Of a stretch of DNA of 39,647 nucleotides, positions 1-6,937 are shown one piece after another (position 1 is the stretch's first letter; the number at the start of each line of letters is the position of its first letter). Origin of the DNA: JAXGRD01 sp050946655 (lineage in GTDB: Bacteria; Bacillota; Clostridia; Peptostreptococcales; Anaerovoracaceae); assembly GCA_050946655.1 (NCBI GenBank), contig JBMNVE010000006.1:1-39647 (forward strand), written 5' to 3'. The notes under the pieces were generated by a model, which searched no databases, was not told the DNA's origin, and saw only the letters and a program-made list of their open reading frames with translations. The translations under genes were made by a program, and so were the position numbers.

Positions 1-2
1 AG

Positions 3-53
3 GAGTACAAGGAGATCGCAAAGAGACAGATGGCTTTACTGAAGACAGCATAA
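3..53 (+). CDS. C-terminal end of an unidentified protein (partial)
   Basis: An open frame enters from the left edge and stops with TAA at 51-53, giving 16 residues (EYKEIAKRQMALLKTA). The Lys/Glu-rich amphipathic tail looks like a genuine C-terminus, but it is too short to assign to a family. A second frame is also open from base 2 to about 199, with less protein-like composition, so the choice of frame is tentative. The following 180 bases up to the tRNA hold no convincing gene. Confidence 0.35.
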   Translation, partial: EYKEIAKRQMALLKTA

Positions 54-215
54 GGGATCATTCGGAGATCCGGATGACAGGAGTTTATACAGGAAATGAA
101 TTTACACACAAAAAAGGACTTGACCGGGAAATGGGCAAAATCCAAGAATTTCTCTGTTCCATCCAGGGAAGAACAATATTATTTTTTTCTTGTGGCTAAG
201 AAGAGGAAAATAAGC

Positions 216-221
216 TATAAT
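216..221 (+). promoter_or_regulatory. -10 element of the tRNA-Ser gene
   Basis: A perfect TATAAT lies 14 bases upstream of the mature tRNA 5' end. No good -35 hexamer is visible at 16-18 bases; TTGTGG at 190-195 would be too far (20 bases). The position suits a short-leader tRNA transcript. Confidence 0.45.
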
Positions 222-235
222 AACATCGTTGACTG

Positions 236-324
236 GGAAGCGTATCGAAGTGGTCATAACGAGCCGCACTCGAAATGCGGTTGTCCTCCGGGGCACGTGG
301 GTTCGAATCCCACCGCTTCCGCCA
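236..324 (+). tRNA. tRNA-Ser (CGA anticodon)
   Basis: A complete class II cloverleaf can be drawn. The acceptor stem is GGAAGCG with CGCTTCC, and the D-arm stem is TCG/CGA. The anticodon stem is CCGCA/TGCGG around loop CTCGAAA, giving anticodon CGA for codon UCG. A long variable arm follows, then T-arm GTGGG-TTCGAAT-CCCAC. The discriminator is G321 and CCA is encoded at 322-324. The long variable arm confirms a serine tRNA. It stands alone between its own -10 and a terminator. Confidence 0.96.
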
Positions 325-330
325 AGAAAG

Positions 331-366
331 ATGTATCTTCTGCTGAGCTGGGGATACATTTTTTTT
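331..366 (+). terminator. Rho-independent terminator after tRNA-Ser
   Basis: A 7-bp stem, ATGTATC (331-337) with GATACAT (353-359), is followed directly by a run of T. It lies six bases past the tRNA CCA end and should release the tRNA precursor. Confidence 0.8.
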
Positions 367-387
367 ATTATTAAATGCAATATATAT

Positions 388-416
388 TTGACATTATGGA
401 ATAAATACATTACAAT
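388..416 (+). promoter_or_regulatory. Strong sigma-A promoter of the XRE/DUF6773 pair
   Basis: TTGACA (388-393), a 17-base spacer, then TACAAT (411-416). Transcription would start near 423, almost directly at the ribosome binding site (425-430), giving a leader of only about 15 bases. No clear inverted repeat for self-repression overlaps it. Confidence 0.8.
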
Positions 417-437
417 CATGACAATAGGAGTCCGGAT

Positions 438-644
438 ATGAAAAATAAAAAACTTAAAATTGCACGAATTGAACGGGACATGAAACAAGAGGATTTGGCT
501 AAGGCAGTAGGCGTTACACGTCAGACTATTGGCTTGATCGAAGCAGGAAACTATAACCCTACGTTGAGATTGTGCGTTGCAATATGTAAGGCACTGGACA
601 AAACGTTGGATGATTTGTTTTGGGAGGGAAACGATGAAAAATGA
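438..644 (+). CDS. XRE-family helix-turn-helix regulator (YozG-like)
   Basis: A 68-residue protein that is almost entirely one Cro/CI-type helix-turn-helix domain (about residues 6-60). The helices are visible as KQEDLAKAVGV and TRQTIGLIEAGNYNPTL, followed by the ALDKTLDDLFW end typical of YozG/YgzD-like mini-repressors. It should bind DNA as a dimer and has no effector domain. The start has a TAGGAG ribosome binding site 7 bases upstream. Its last 11 bases overlap the start of the DUF6773-like membrane gene, so the two are translationally coupled. This pairing of a tiny XRE regulator and a small membrane protein is recurrent in Firmicutes; the signal sensed is unknown. Confidence 0.9.
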   Translation: MKNKKLKIARIERDMKQEDLAKAVGVTRQTIGLIEAGNYNPTLRLCVAICKALDKTLDDLFWEGNDEK

Positions 645-1086
645 TTATATTCAAGATGAACGTATTTTATCAGAACGGAGAAAAATACAAAGCAGAGCTT
701 ATGGGTGGATTATCACAATACTGTTAGTTTCCGTTATTGTACAGCAGTTTGTATTAGTCGCACCCTTTTCACAATATGCAGTTGAGTTTTTTCTTTTAAT
801 AGGGTGTGGATTGTACAATGTGGTAGCTAACTACATAAAGGGGGTCGATATTTGGAATCCGAGGGGCGATAGCAAAAAACAAATTCTATTTAGTGCTTTA
901 GTTGCCGGAGGCCTTTCGGTTACCCTTTTTGCAATATTAAGCGACTATTTCCAAATCAAGAATTTGGCAATATTCTTCGTTGTATTTGTGGTTTTGTTTT
1001 TCCTGACGCGTTTGATTATGGTGGGCATAACTAAGAAAAAGCAAGATCGTATAGATAAAGAAATAAATAATGATATGACGGATTAA
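634..1086 (+). CDS. Small four-span membrane protein, DUF6773-like
   Basis: A 150-residue integral membrane protein. After a charged N-terminus (about 1-22), four hydrophobic segments are visible: near 24-44 (WIITILLVSV...), 50-70, 85-106 and 112-132. The tail is Lys-rich and cytoplasmic (KKKQDRIDKEINND). I chose the ATG at 634, preceded by GGGAGG, over an upstream in-frame ATG at 577 that lies deep inside the regulator gene. It overlaps the XRE gene by 11 bases and must be co-transcribed with it. Architecture and context match the DUF6773 proteins found next to YozG-like regulators. No biochemical function is known to me. Confidence 0.8.
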   Translation: MKNDYIQDERILSERRKIQSRAYGWIITILLVSVIVQQFVLVAPFSQYAVEFFLLIGCGLYNVVANYIKGVDIWNPRGDSKKQILFSALVAGGLSVTLFAILSDYFQIKNLAIFFVVFVVLFFLTRLIMVGITKKKQDRIDKEINNDMTD

Positions 1087-1147
1087 AATGAAGATTTCCT
1101 GTGCATGGAAATAAATATGGGAATAAATAGGGTTTCAGGCTATTTTG

Positions 1148-1176
1148 TTGACCCGGATCATAAGATAAGGTATTCT
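1148..1176 (+). promoter_or_regulatory. Promoter of the DUF364 gene
   Basis: TTGACC (1148-1153), a 17-base spacer and TATTCT (1171-1176), about 37 bases before the start codon. The intergenic stretch 1087-1213 otherwise holds a small hairpin (ATTTCC/GGAAAT near 1093-1111) without a T run. Confidence 0.55.
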
Positions 1177-1213
1177 GAGATCACAATTATACAGAGAAGA
1201 TAAAGGGAGAAAG

Positions 1214-1957
1214 ATGATGATCGATCAGTTGATTCAGCAAGCCCTGGCTGAGGGTGGAGAGTTGAAAACGGTAGATGTTCGTGCAGGCCTTGGCTATACC
1301 GCTGTGCTTTTGGAGGGAGAAAGGTGTGGCCTTGCCTACACCTTCCGCTCCGAGATGGGCGGAGGATGCGGGATCTTGGACATTGCCGGGAAACTGGTTG
1401 GAATAGAAGCGAAAGAAATCATTCCGTGGGCAAGAGATAGTCACAGATTGAAGGCAGCCTTGGGACTTGCTGCCATCAATGCCGTCTTCAATGATCCTCT
1501 GCGGGAATGGGAGAAAGGCAATGTGCTGACTGCCTTTCATCTGAAAAAAACGGAGACATTCGGAATGATAGGGATGTTTCCGCCGATCCTGGAGAAGATC
1601 AAGACGATGACAGAAAATATATACGTTTTTGAACAGGAAGTGGCTCCGGGAAGCGAGCTCTATCCGTCATCGTCGATTCCTCAATATCTTCCTAAATGCG
1701 ATGTGGTAGTGGTGACAGCGACCACTCTGATCAATCAAACCTTTCATCAGGTGTCCAGGCACTTGAAAAATGCAAGAGAGGTTTGCCTTGTAGGGCCTTC
1801 TACTCCTCTGTGCCCCGATTTAATGGGGGAGCACGGCATTACCTTGCTGGCCGGATCTGTGGTTAAAGATCCTAACAGAGCCCTGGAGATCATCAGCCAA
1901 GGTGGCGGGACCATGGCATTAAAACCCGCCATGGATCAAGTGTTGGTGCGAACATGA
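1214..1957 (+). CDS. DUF364/DUF4213 domain protein, putative heavy-metal chelation family
   Basis: A 247-residue soluble protein. The N-terminal part (about 1-90, with VRAGLGYTAVLL and GLAYTF) resembles the enolase-like DUF4213 domain. The C-terminal part (about 105-240) is the Rossmann-like DUF364 domain, with GMIGMFPPI, VVVVTATTLINQT and VCLVGPSTPLCPDL. Members are often described as putative heavy-metal-chelating proteins, sometimes beside cofactor or metal transport genes. Here it is monocistronic, behind its own promoter, with convergent DUF4153 next to it. Two adjacent ATGs (1214 and 1217) follow a GGGAG site; either could start translation. The substrate is unknown. Confidence 0.8.
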   Translation: MMIDQLIQQALAEGGELKTVDVRAGLGYTAVLLEGERCGLAYTFRSEMGGGCGILDIAGKLVGIEAKEIIPWARDSHRLKAALGLAAINAVFNDPLREWEKGNVLTAFHLKKTETFGMIGMFPPILEKIKTMTENIYVFEQEVAPGSELYPSSSIPQYLPKCDVVVVTATTLINQTFHQVSRHLKNAREVCLVGPSTPLCPDLMGEHGITLLAGSVVKDPNRALEIISQGGGTMALKPAMDQVLVRT

Positions 1958-1959
1958 AC

Positions 1960-3738
1960 TTACTTTGGGGGCCCGATCCTGATGTAGATATCCATGTTGA
2001 TGGAGAACTCAGAACCCTTGCTTCCCCGATTCATATGCCCTTCGGTGGGCAGTATGCCCAGAGCGCCATCATCTGTTTCGGTCAGGTATAATAAATCGCT
2101 TAAGATCATTTCCTTGTTGTCCCGGTAGACTTGATCAAGGTGTTCAAGGAGGGCGGGTATCTTCACCTCCACCAAGGAGTTACCGGAAGAATCCAAGAGA
2201 ACCAATGGCTGGCCGGGCTGATCATTTTTCCATTCTATGTGATAGGCCATTCCTTCTACAGTGAATTCTCTTACGTTGGCTGCGGCGGGATTGCTTGCAT
2301 CCAACTGGACAGAGCCGATCAAGATGTCATAATCGGTAATGTCAAGATGTCCTCCCGGAATGCGACTGATATATGTCCATTCTTCCTGAGGTACTTGCCC
2401 GTAGTAGGGCTGGAAACCAAAGGTGTGATCAAAGTCCCTAAAATGTTCATATCCTGCAGGTAGATAATCGATCTTTCCGAGCCAGCCTCCATAATTGAGT
2501 TCTTTCATGGTCTCTGTGATGATTCGTCTGTCTTTCTTGCTGACGGAAGCGACAGGCGGTACGATTTTTCCATCTACCAACATGTCATTTTTGGTCAAAT
2601 ATTGGGTCAGTCTTTTGGCCTGACTGCGACCGCTGACAGAAAATGCGTCTAAGGGGGGTATGACAGAAATCAGCATACAGACGACAAGTAGCCCGGCGAT
2701 CCAATGGTTCTTCCGTTCAAGGAAGATGCTGCCCAGAATGCCGGCGGCCACAGCGAAAATGCCGTAGAAGAGAACGAAATAGCGTCCATAGGTCAGCCCG
2801 ACTTCCGGAATGATCATGGCAGAGGCGATGAGCTGGAAAAGCACCACGGGAATGAGGACTTTAGGAAAGATGTTGATATATGCCCGTGCAAATGCATTAT
2901 TTATCCGTCCTGCCAGGAACAGGACCAAAAGACCCATAGCCGAATAAGCGACGAGCAGCGGTTCCATCAGGTTGTTCGTCCAAAATTCTCCCCTAGTATT
3001 GAGAAGGATGTATGTTAGGAGGATGAAGGTAAAGACAGCCACTAAGGGGATGATGATATAGGAAAGCAAGACTTCCCAAAAGCGGAGTGGTTCCGATGCA
3101 ACCCTATATTGCTGACCCATATCCGTCTGCATGCCTGCCCCATCTTTGGACGGTGTTCGAGACAGATAGAGCAAGGGGGCAAAAAGGGTGAAAAGAATGT
3201 TTCCAATGTGTGCATACATGTCCGGATCCACCGACACCAGTAGGCGGTTCAGTGCGACTAAAATCATAGTGATACCCAGAAATAGGACCATGGAAAAAAG
3301 GAAGGCTAAAAAGGTCGCCTTGAATGCTTGGTTGAAGGACTCGTTGAACCCCACGGATGAACCCAGTGCCGGAATGAGAATGTATAGGAGCCAAAGAGCG
3401 AAAAGGACAACTATACCTATAATATAGAGCCTAGAGGAACCCAAAACGATTGTACGGAGCCATAAATAGTAGGGGATGAGAATAATAACAGTGATCCCCA
3501 TCATTATCAGACGTTGCCCCATCAAATGAAAAAATCTCTCTTGCAGCCCCTGCATGCATGCCGCCAGAAGGGCACCGGTGAGCAAGGTGAAGTATTCTAC
3601 TGAATATTGATGATCACTGTGGATGATCACTGCCATAAGTACAGTTGCAGCCAAGAGAAAAGCGGTGGAAAGCGGATAACGTCCAATGGCACTCTGCAAA
3701 CCTTCCAGGCGTCCTTTGATCCGAGCAATCAGTTTCAT
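1960..3738 (-). CDS. DUF4153 integral membrane protein
   Basis: A 592-residue protein. The first roughly 365 residues carry about 10-11 hydrophobic spans, and the remainder is mainly soluble (about 370-592). Order of elements, loop lengths and the YAHIGNILFTLFAPLLYL region match DUF4153 membrane proteins of Firmicutes. The soluble half contains a repeated LDITDYDIL-type beta-rich segment and ends with MDIYIRIGPPK. The gene is read towards the DUF364 gene, with only two bases between stop codons, and away from the GPH symporter. It has its own extended -10 promoter. Function is unknown; an envelope role is likely but not shown by the sequence. Confidence 0.8.
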   Translation of the reverse strand: MKLIARIKGRLEGLQSAIGRYPLSTAFLLAATVLMAVIIHSDHQYSVEYFTLLTGALLAACMQGLQERFFHLMGQRLIMMGITVIILIPYYLWLRTIVLGSSRLYIIGIVVLFALWLLYILIPALGSSVGFNESFNQAFKATFLAFLFSMVLFLGITMILVALNRLLVSVDPDMYAHIGNILFTLFAPLLYLSRTPSKDGAGMQTDMGQQYRVASEPLRFWEVLLSYIIIPLVAVFTFILLTYILLNTRGEFWTNNLMEPLLVAYSAMGLLVLFLAGRINNAFARAYINIFPKVLIPVVLFQLIASAMIIPEVGLTYGRYFVLFYGIFAVAAGILGSIFLERKNHWIAGLLVVCMLISVIPPLDAFSVSGRSQAKRLTQYLTKNDMLVDGKIVPPVASVSKKDRRIITETMKELNYGGWLGKIDYLPAGYEHFRDFDHTFGFQPYYGQVPQEEWTYISRIPGGHLDITDYDILIGSVQLDASNPAAANVREFTVEGMAYHIEWKNDQPGQPLVLLDSSGNSLVEVKIPALLEHLDQVYRDNKEMILSDLLYLTETDDGALGILPTEGHMNRGSKGSEFSINMDIYIRIGPPK

Positions 3739-3782
3739 CGTATCTCCTTTCAGTGGCTGGTAAAATAATTGGATTCTTGCAT

Positions 3783-3791
3783 ATTATACCA
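3783..3791 (-). promoter_or_regulatory. Extended -10 promoter of the DUF4153 gene
   Basis: Read on the minus strand the site is TGGTATAAT, an extended -10 (TG-N-TATAAT), with no good -35 hexamer. It lies about 45 bases upstream of the DUF4153 start. Confidence 0.5.
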
Positions 3792-3812
3792 CATCTTTGT
3801 AAGTTTGATTCA

Positions 3813-3841
3813 TTGGCAAGGGATTTCATATATGTTAAAAT
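3813..3841 (+). promoter_or_regulatory. Promoter of the GPH symporter/peroxidase genes
   Basis: TTGGCA (3813-3818), a 17-base spacer and TAAAAT (3836-3841), placed 45 bases before the symporter start. It is divergent from the DUF4153 promoter within the same 148-base gap. Confidence 0.65.
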
Positions 3842-3886
3842 GTACGAGGCTCTACAAAACACAAAGTATAGAAAAATGAAGGGAGA

Positions 3887-5308
3887 ATGAGCATTAACGG
3901 GCAGTTGAAACTGAAGGACAAAATCGGCTACGGCGTAGCTGCCATCGGGGATTCCGGGTCATATACTCTCATATCTATATATCTTTTGTTTTTCTTGACG
4001 ACTGTAGTCGGGATCGATCCGGTTATTGCAGGGACGATCACTGCAATGGGTGCCGTTTGGAATACCTTGTGGAGCCCGGTCATCGGTTATTTCAGTGATC
4101 ATACTTCCACCAGGTTCGGAAGACGGGTGCCCTATATTTTTGCCGCCGCCTTTCCCTTGGCCATTGCCAACTTCTTATTATTCTCCACCATTGATATGGG
4201 TGGATCCGGCAAGATCCTTTATTACATCATCATGGTCATCGTGTTTTGGTCGGCATTCAGCGGTTTTTTCAATCCCTATCTGGCTTTGGGGTCGGAGATC
4301 ACAGGAGACTATAATGAGCGAATATCTGTAAGGGCATATGCATATATTTTCAACGTGATCGGGATGAGTTTGGGTATGGTCCTGCCCACCTACATTGTTG
4401 ACTTTCTCATGGATAGAGGAAAGTCGATACAGGAAAGCTGGCAATTGGTCGGTTTGTTCATCGGGATCATTACCTTCATTTCTCTCATGATTACGGCGGT
4501 AACCATGGGGAGGAAGGAAGAGAAGAAAAAAGCCCAAGGAGAGTTTAGTGTCAGTGGAATGTTCCGTGACTATTGGCAGATATTGAAACTGGGACCTCTT
4601 CGCTGGCTCCTGGTCACCAGCCTCATCTATCTTTGTGCCAACACTATATCCAGTGCTAACAGGATATACTTCATGACCTACAACATGGACATGACCGGCA
4701 AGGAAATCTCACTGGCCATGGTTACCTTACTGGTTGGAGGTATCCTCTTCACCCCTATTGTGGCCACGGTCAGCAAAAGAACCGATAAAAGGAAGGCATT
4801 TATCATCTTTTCCCTCATATCCGCTGCCCTCATCACATACGCTAAATTATCGGGGATCGACTCCTGGGCAGGGCTGATCGCATATTTTCTCGTTTATTCC
4901 TGTGTAAACACGGCATATTGGCAACTGATGCCGGCCATGGTCTACGATGTCTGCGAAGTAGATGAACTGTATAGCGGAAAGAGAAGATCAGGGATCATCG
5001 CCTCCATGCAGTCTTTAGTAGAGTCCTTATCAGCGGCCATCAGTTTGCAGCTGCTTGGGGTGATGCTGAAATTGGCAGGGTTTAATGGAGAAGCAGCTGT
5101 CCAGACACCTACGGCTCAGCTTTGGATCGAGAACACCTTGACCATCGTCGCGGCTTTTTTCATCGTCGCTGCTGCCTTGGCCATGGGAAGATATACGGTG
5201 ACACGGAGCAAGTTTGAAGAAGTCATGGTGGCGCTGGAAAAAAGACGTAGTGGGAAAGCGCTTACGGAAGAAGATTATCCCGTGTTTGAAAGAGAAAAAA
5301 GCAGGTAA
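3887..5308 (+). CDS. GPH-family glycoside-pentoside-hexuronide:cation symporter (MFS)
   Basis: A 473-residue, roughly 12-span transporter. Family hallmarks are the N-terminal KLKDKIGYGVAAIGDSGSY and the loop between spans 2 and 3, DHTSTRFGRRVPYIF. A second conserved patch in the second half is DVCEVDELYSGKRRSGI. GPH carriers import glycosides, pentosides or uronides with Na+ or H+. No glycoside hydrolase or sugar kinase lies nearby, so the substrate is not deducible. The GGGAG before the ATG is only one base away, unusually tight; a slightly later non-ATG start (ATT 3893 or TTG 3905) is conceivable. The glutathione peroxidase gene follows after 37 bases. Confidence 0.88.
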   Translation: MSINGQLKLKDKIGYGVAAIGDSGSYTLISIYLLFFLTTVVGIDPVIAGTITAMGAVWNTLWSPVIGYFSDHTSTRFGRRVPYIFAAAFPLAIANFLLFSTIDMGGSGKILYYIIMVIVFWSAFSGFFNPYLALGSEITGDYNERISVRAYAYIFNVIGMSLGMVLPTYIVDFLMDRGKSIQESWQLVGLFIGIITFISLMITAVTMGRKEEKKKAQGEFSVSGMFRDYWQILKLGPLRWLLVTSLIYLCANTISSANRIYFMTYNMDMTGKEISLAMVTLLVGGILFTPIVATVSKRTDKRKAFIIFSLISAALITYAKLSGIDSWAGLIAYFLVYSCVNTAYWQLMPAMVYDVCEVDELYSGKRRSGIIASMQSLVESLSAAISLQLLGVMLKLAGFNGEAAVQTPTAQLWIENTLTIVAAFFIVAAALAMGRYTVTRSKFEEVMVALEKRRSGKALTEEDYPVFEREKSR

Positions 5309-5345
5309 AATCACCTTAAGTATAAGAAATGAAAGGAGAGATAAG

Positions 5346-5888
5346 ATGAACGTATATGATTTTTCAGTAAAGACGGTGGACGGCAAGAAGAAAGAATTAG
5401 CCGATTATAAAGGGAAGACACTTCTGATCGTCAACACGGCCAGTTTTTGCGGCTATACCAAGCAGCTGATGGGCCTGGAAAAACTGTATCAGGAATATAA
5501 AGAAAAGGGACTTGAGATCTTGGCATTCCCCTGCAATCAGTTTATGAAACAGGAACCGGATGATATAGATACGATTGAGGAGAGATACCGAAACAAGTAT
5601 GGGGTGACCTTTCCTATCTTTGATAAAATCGATGTAAACGGGGATGATGCTGATCCGCTGTTTGTGTACCTGAAGGATGAAATAGGCTTTGATCCCGATT
5701 CCAATACGCCACTTGTGATGCTCCCTTTGTACAAAAAGATGAACAAGAACTACAAAGAGAGTGCCGATATCAAATGGAACTTCACCAAATTTCTTGTGGA
5801 TAAGACAGGGAAGCCACGAGTCCGATTCGAACCTGAGCAGACGCCCAGTAAACTGAAGGCTGACATTGAACAGCTGATTTCGGAGTAA
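5346..5888 (+). CDS. Glutathione peroxidase-family thiol peroxidase (Cys type)
   Basis: A 180-residue thioredoxin-fold peroxidase that reduces hydroperoxides, in bacteria commonly with thioredoxin as donor. The tetrad is visible: peroxidatic Cys35 in NTASFCGYTKQ (Cys, not selenocysteine), Gln69 in the FPCNQFMKQEP motif, and Trp144-Asn145 in WNFTKFLV. The usual resolving-Cys region has Cys63 in FPCNQ. I chose the ATG at 5346, preceded by AAAGGAG, rather than an upstream in-frame ATG inside the symporter gene. It probably shares the symporter transcript and ends before a hairpin. In an anaerobe it would serve oxygen or peroxide tolerance. Confidence 0.92.
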   Translation: MNVYDFSVKTVDGKKKELADYKGKTLLIVNTASFCGYTKQLMGLEKLYQEYKEKGLEILAFPCNQFMKQEPDDIDTIEERYRNKYGVTFPIFDKIDVNGDDADPLFVYLKDEIGFDPDSNTPLVMLPLYKKMNKNYKESADIKWNFTKFLVDKTGKPRVRFEPEQTPSKLKADIEQLISE

Positions 5889-5922
5889 GTCTTTCGGTTG
5901 GATTCTTTTCTTGAATCATCTT

Positions 5923-5957
5923 AACTGCTCCGGCTTTCCCACCGGAGCAGTTTAATA
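5923..5957 (+). terminator. Probable terminator after the peroxidase gene
   Basis: An 11-bp perfect stem, AACTGCTCCGG (5923-5933) with CCGGAGCAGTT (5942-5952), has an 8-base loop. The tail TTTAATA is a weak T run. It is well placed to end the symporter-peroxidase transcript. Confidence 0.65.
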
Positions 5958-5979
5958 CCGTGGTGGAAAGGAGGGTACC

Positions 5980-6882
5980 ATGCCCCAGTTGATACTCTTA
6001 ACTCTGATCGTCTTTGTGGGCGGATACTTTGTCGGTGCCTTCTTTTATGATAAGGCCATACGTGCCCACAAGGAGAAATACCGTGAAGAAGGCTTATACC
6101 TCTTTGAGCAGGAAAGAGGGTGGATTGAAGGATCTTCCTCAGAAAACTTTTACCTGCAGTCTTTTGACGACACCTTTCTTCACGCCACTGCCGTAATCGG
6201 TCATCCTGAGAAATGGGTCATCATCCAGCATAAGTATCGCTCTAACGGCAAAAACATGTCCTATATCGGCGAGCGTTACCATAAAATGGGATTTAGTGTA
6301 CTACTTGTGGATGCAAGGGGTCATGGAGAAAGTCAGGGAGACTATATCGGCATGGGTTGGCACGACAGGCTGGATATTTTGACCTGGATCCACTATCTTA
6401 GCGACCACTATAGCTGCAGGAGCATACTCCTGTGCGGGTTTTCCATGGGAGCATCCACAATGATCTTTACAGGGGGAGAAGAATTGCCAACCAACGTTAA
6501 AGGCATCATTGCAGACAGCGGCTATTCCTCCATCAAAGATGTCCTTCGCCATCAATTAAGCAGGCTTTACCATCTGCCATCCTTTCCGATCCTGAGGCTG
6601 GCCAGTTTCGTCACCAGGCGAAGAGCCGGATACAGTTTGATGAGGGACGGGGATGGAGTAAAACAGATGAAGAATTGCCGCATACCGGTCCTGTTTATTC
6701 ACGGTGAAGGGGATGTGGATGTGCCGGTTTCCATGATGGAAAAACTGTATGACGCAGGCAGTGCGCCAAGAGAAAAGCTTGTGGTGGAAGGATCTTCCCA
6801 CTGCATGACATGCTGGGACGAACCGGAACTGTATTGGAAAAAAGTGAAGGAATTCTGTGATAAATATATCAATATTGAATAA
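5980..6882 (+). CDS. Membrane-anchored alpha/beta hydrolase
   Basis: A 300-residue protein with an N-terminal hydrophobic anchor (about 3-23), then an alpha/beta-hydrolase fold. The nucleophile elbow is GFSMGAS with Ser155. DARGHGES (about 111-118) is the conserved loop before it. The acid is Asp245 or Asp247 in HGEGDVDVP, and the base is His274 in GSSHCMT. The usual HGY oxyanion segment is replaced by QHKYRSNGKNM (84-93). The family covers esterases, lipases and peptidases (YqkD/bem46-like); the substrate is unknown. The start has an AAGGAGG-like site (5968-5974). It stands alone between a terminator and the pyc promoter. Confidence 0.88.
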   Translation: MPQLILLTLIVFVGGYFVGAFFYDKAIRAHKEKYREEGLYLFEQERGWIEGSSSENFYLQSFDDTFLHATAVIGHPEKWVIIQHKYRSNGKNMSYIGERYHKMGFSVLLVDARGHGESQGDYIGMGWHDRLDILTWIHYLSDHYSCRSILLCGFSMGASTMIFTGGEELPTNVKGIIADSGYSSIKDVLRHQLSRLYHLPSFPILRLASFVTRRRAGYSLMRDGDGVKQMKNCRIPVLFIHGEGDVDVPVSMMEKLYDAGSAPREKLVVEGSSHCMTCWDEPELYWKKVKEFCDKYINIE

Positions 6883-6903
6883 AAAAGTGATTTATGCTAT
6901 CAT
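6875..6903 (+). promoter_or_regulatory. Promoter of pyruvate carboxylase
   Basis: TTGAAT (6875-6880), 17 bases, TATCAT (6898-6903). The -35 overlaps the stop codon of the hydrolase gene. Transcription would begin about 28 bases before the TTG start of pyc. Confidence 0.65.
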
Positions 6904-6937
6904 TTGGAAAAATCAGTAGAGAAAGGCAGGAAAGAGA

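Noticed and set aside
96..374. Open frames of 92, 128 and 70 codons around the tRNA-Ser
   Set aside because: They run through the tRNA and its terminator, lack ribosome sites and have no protein-like composition.
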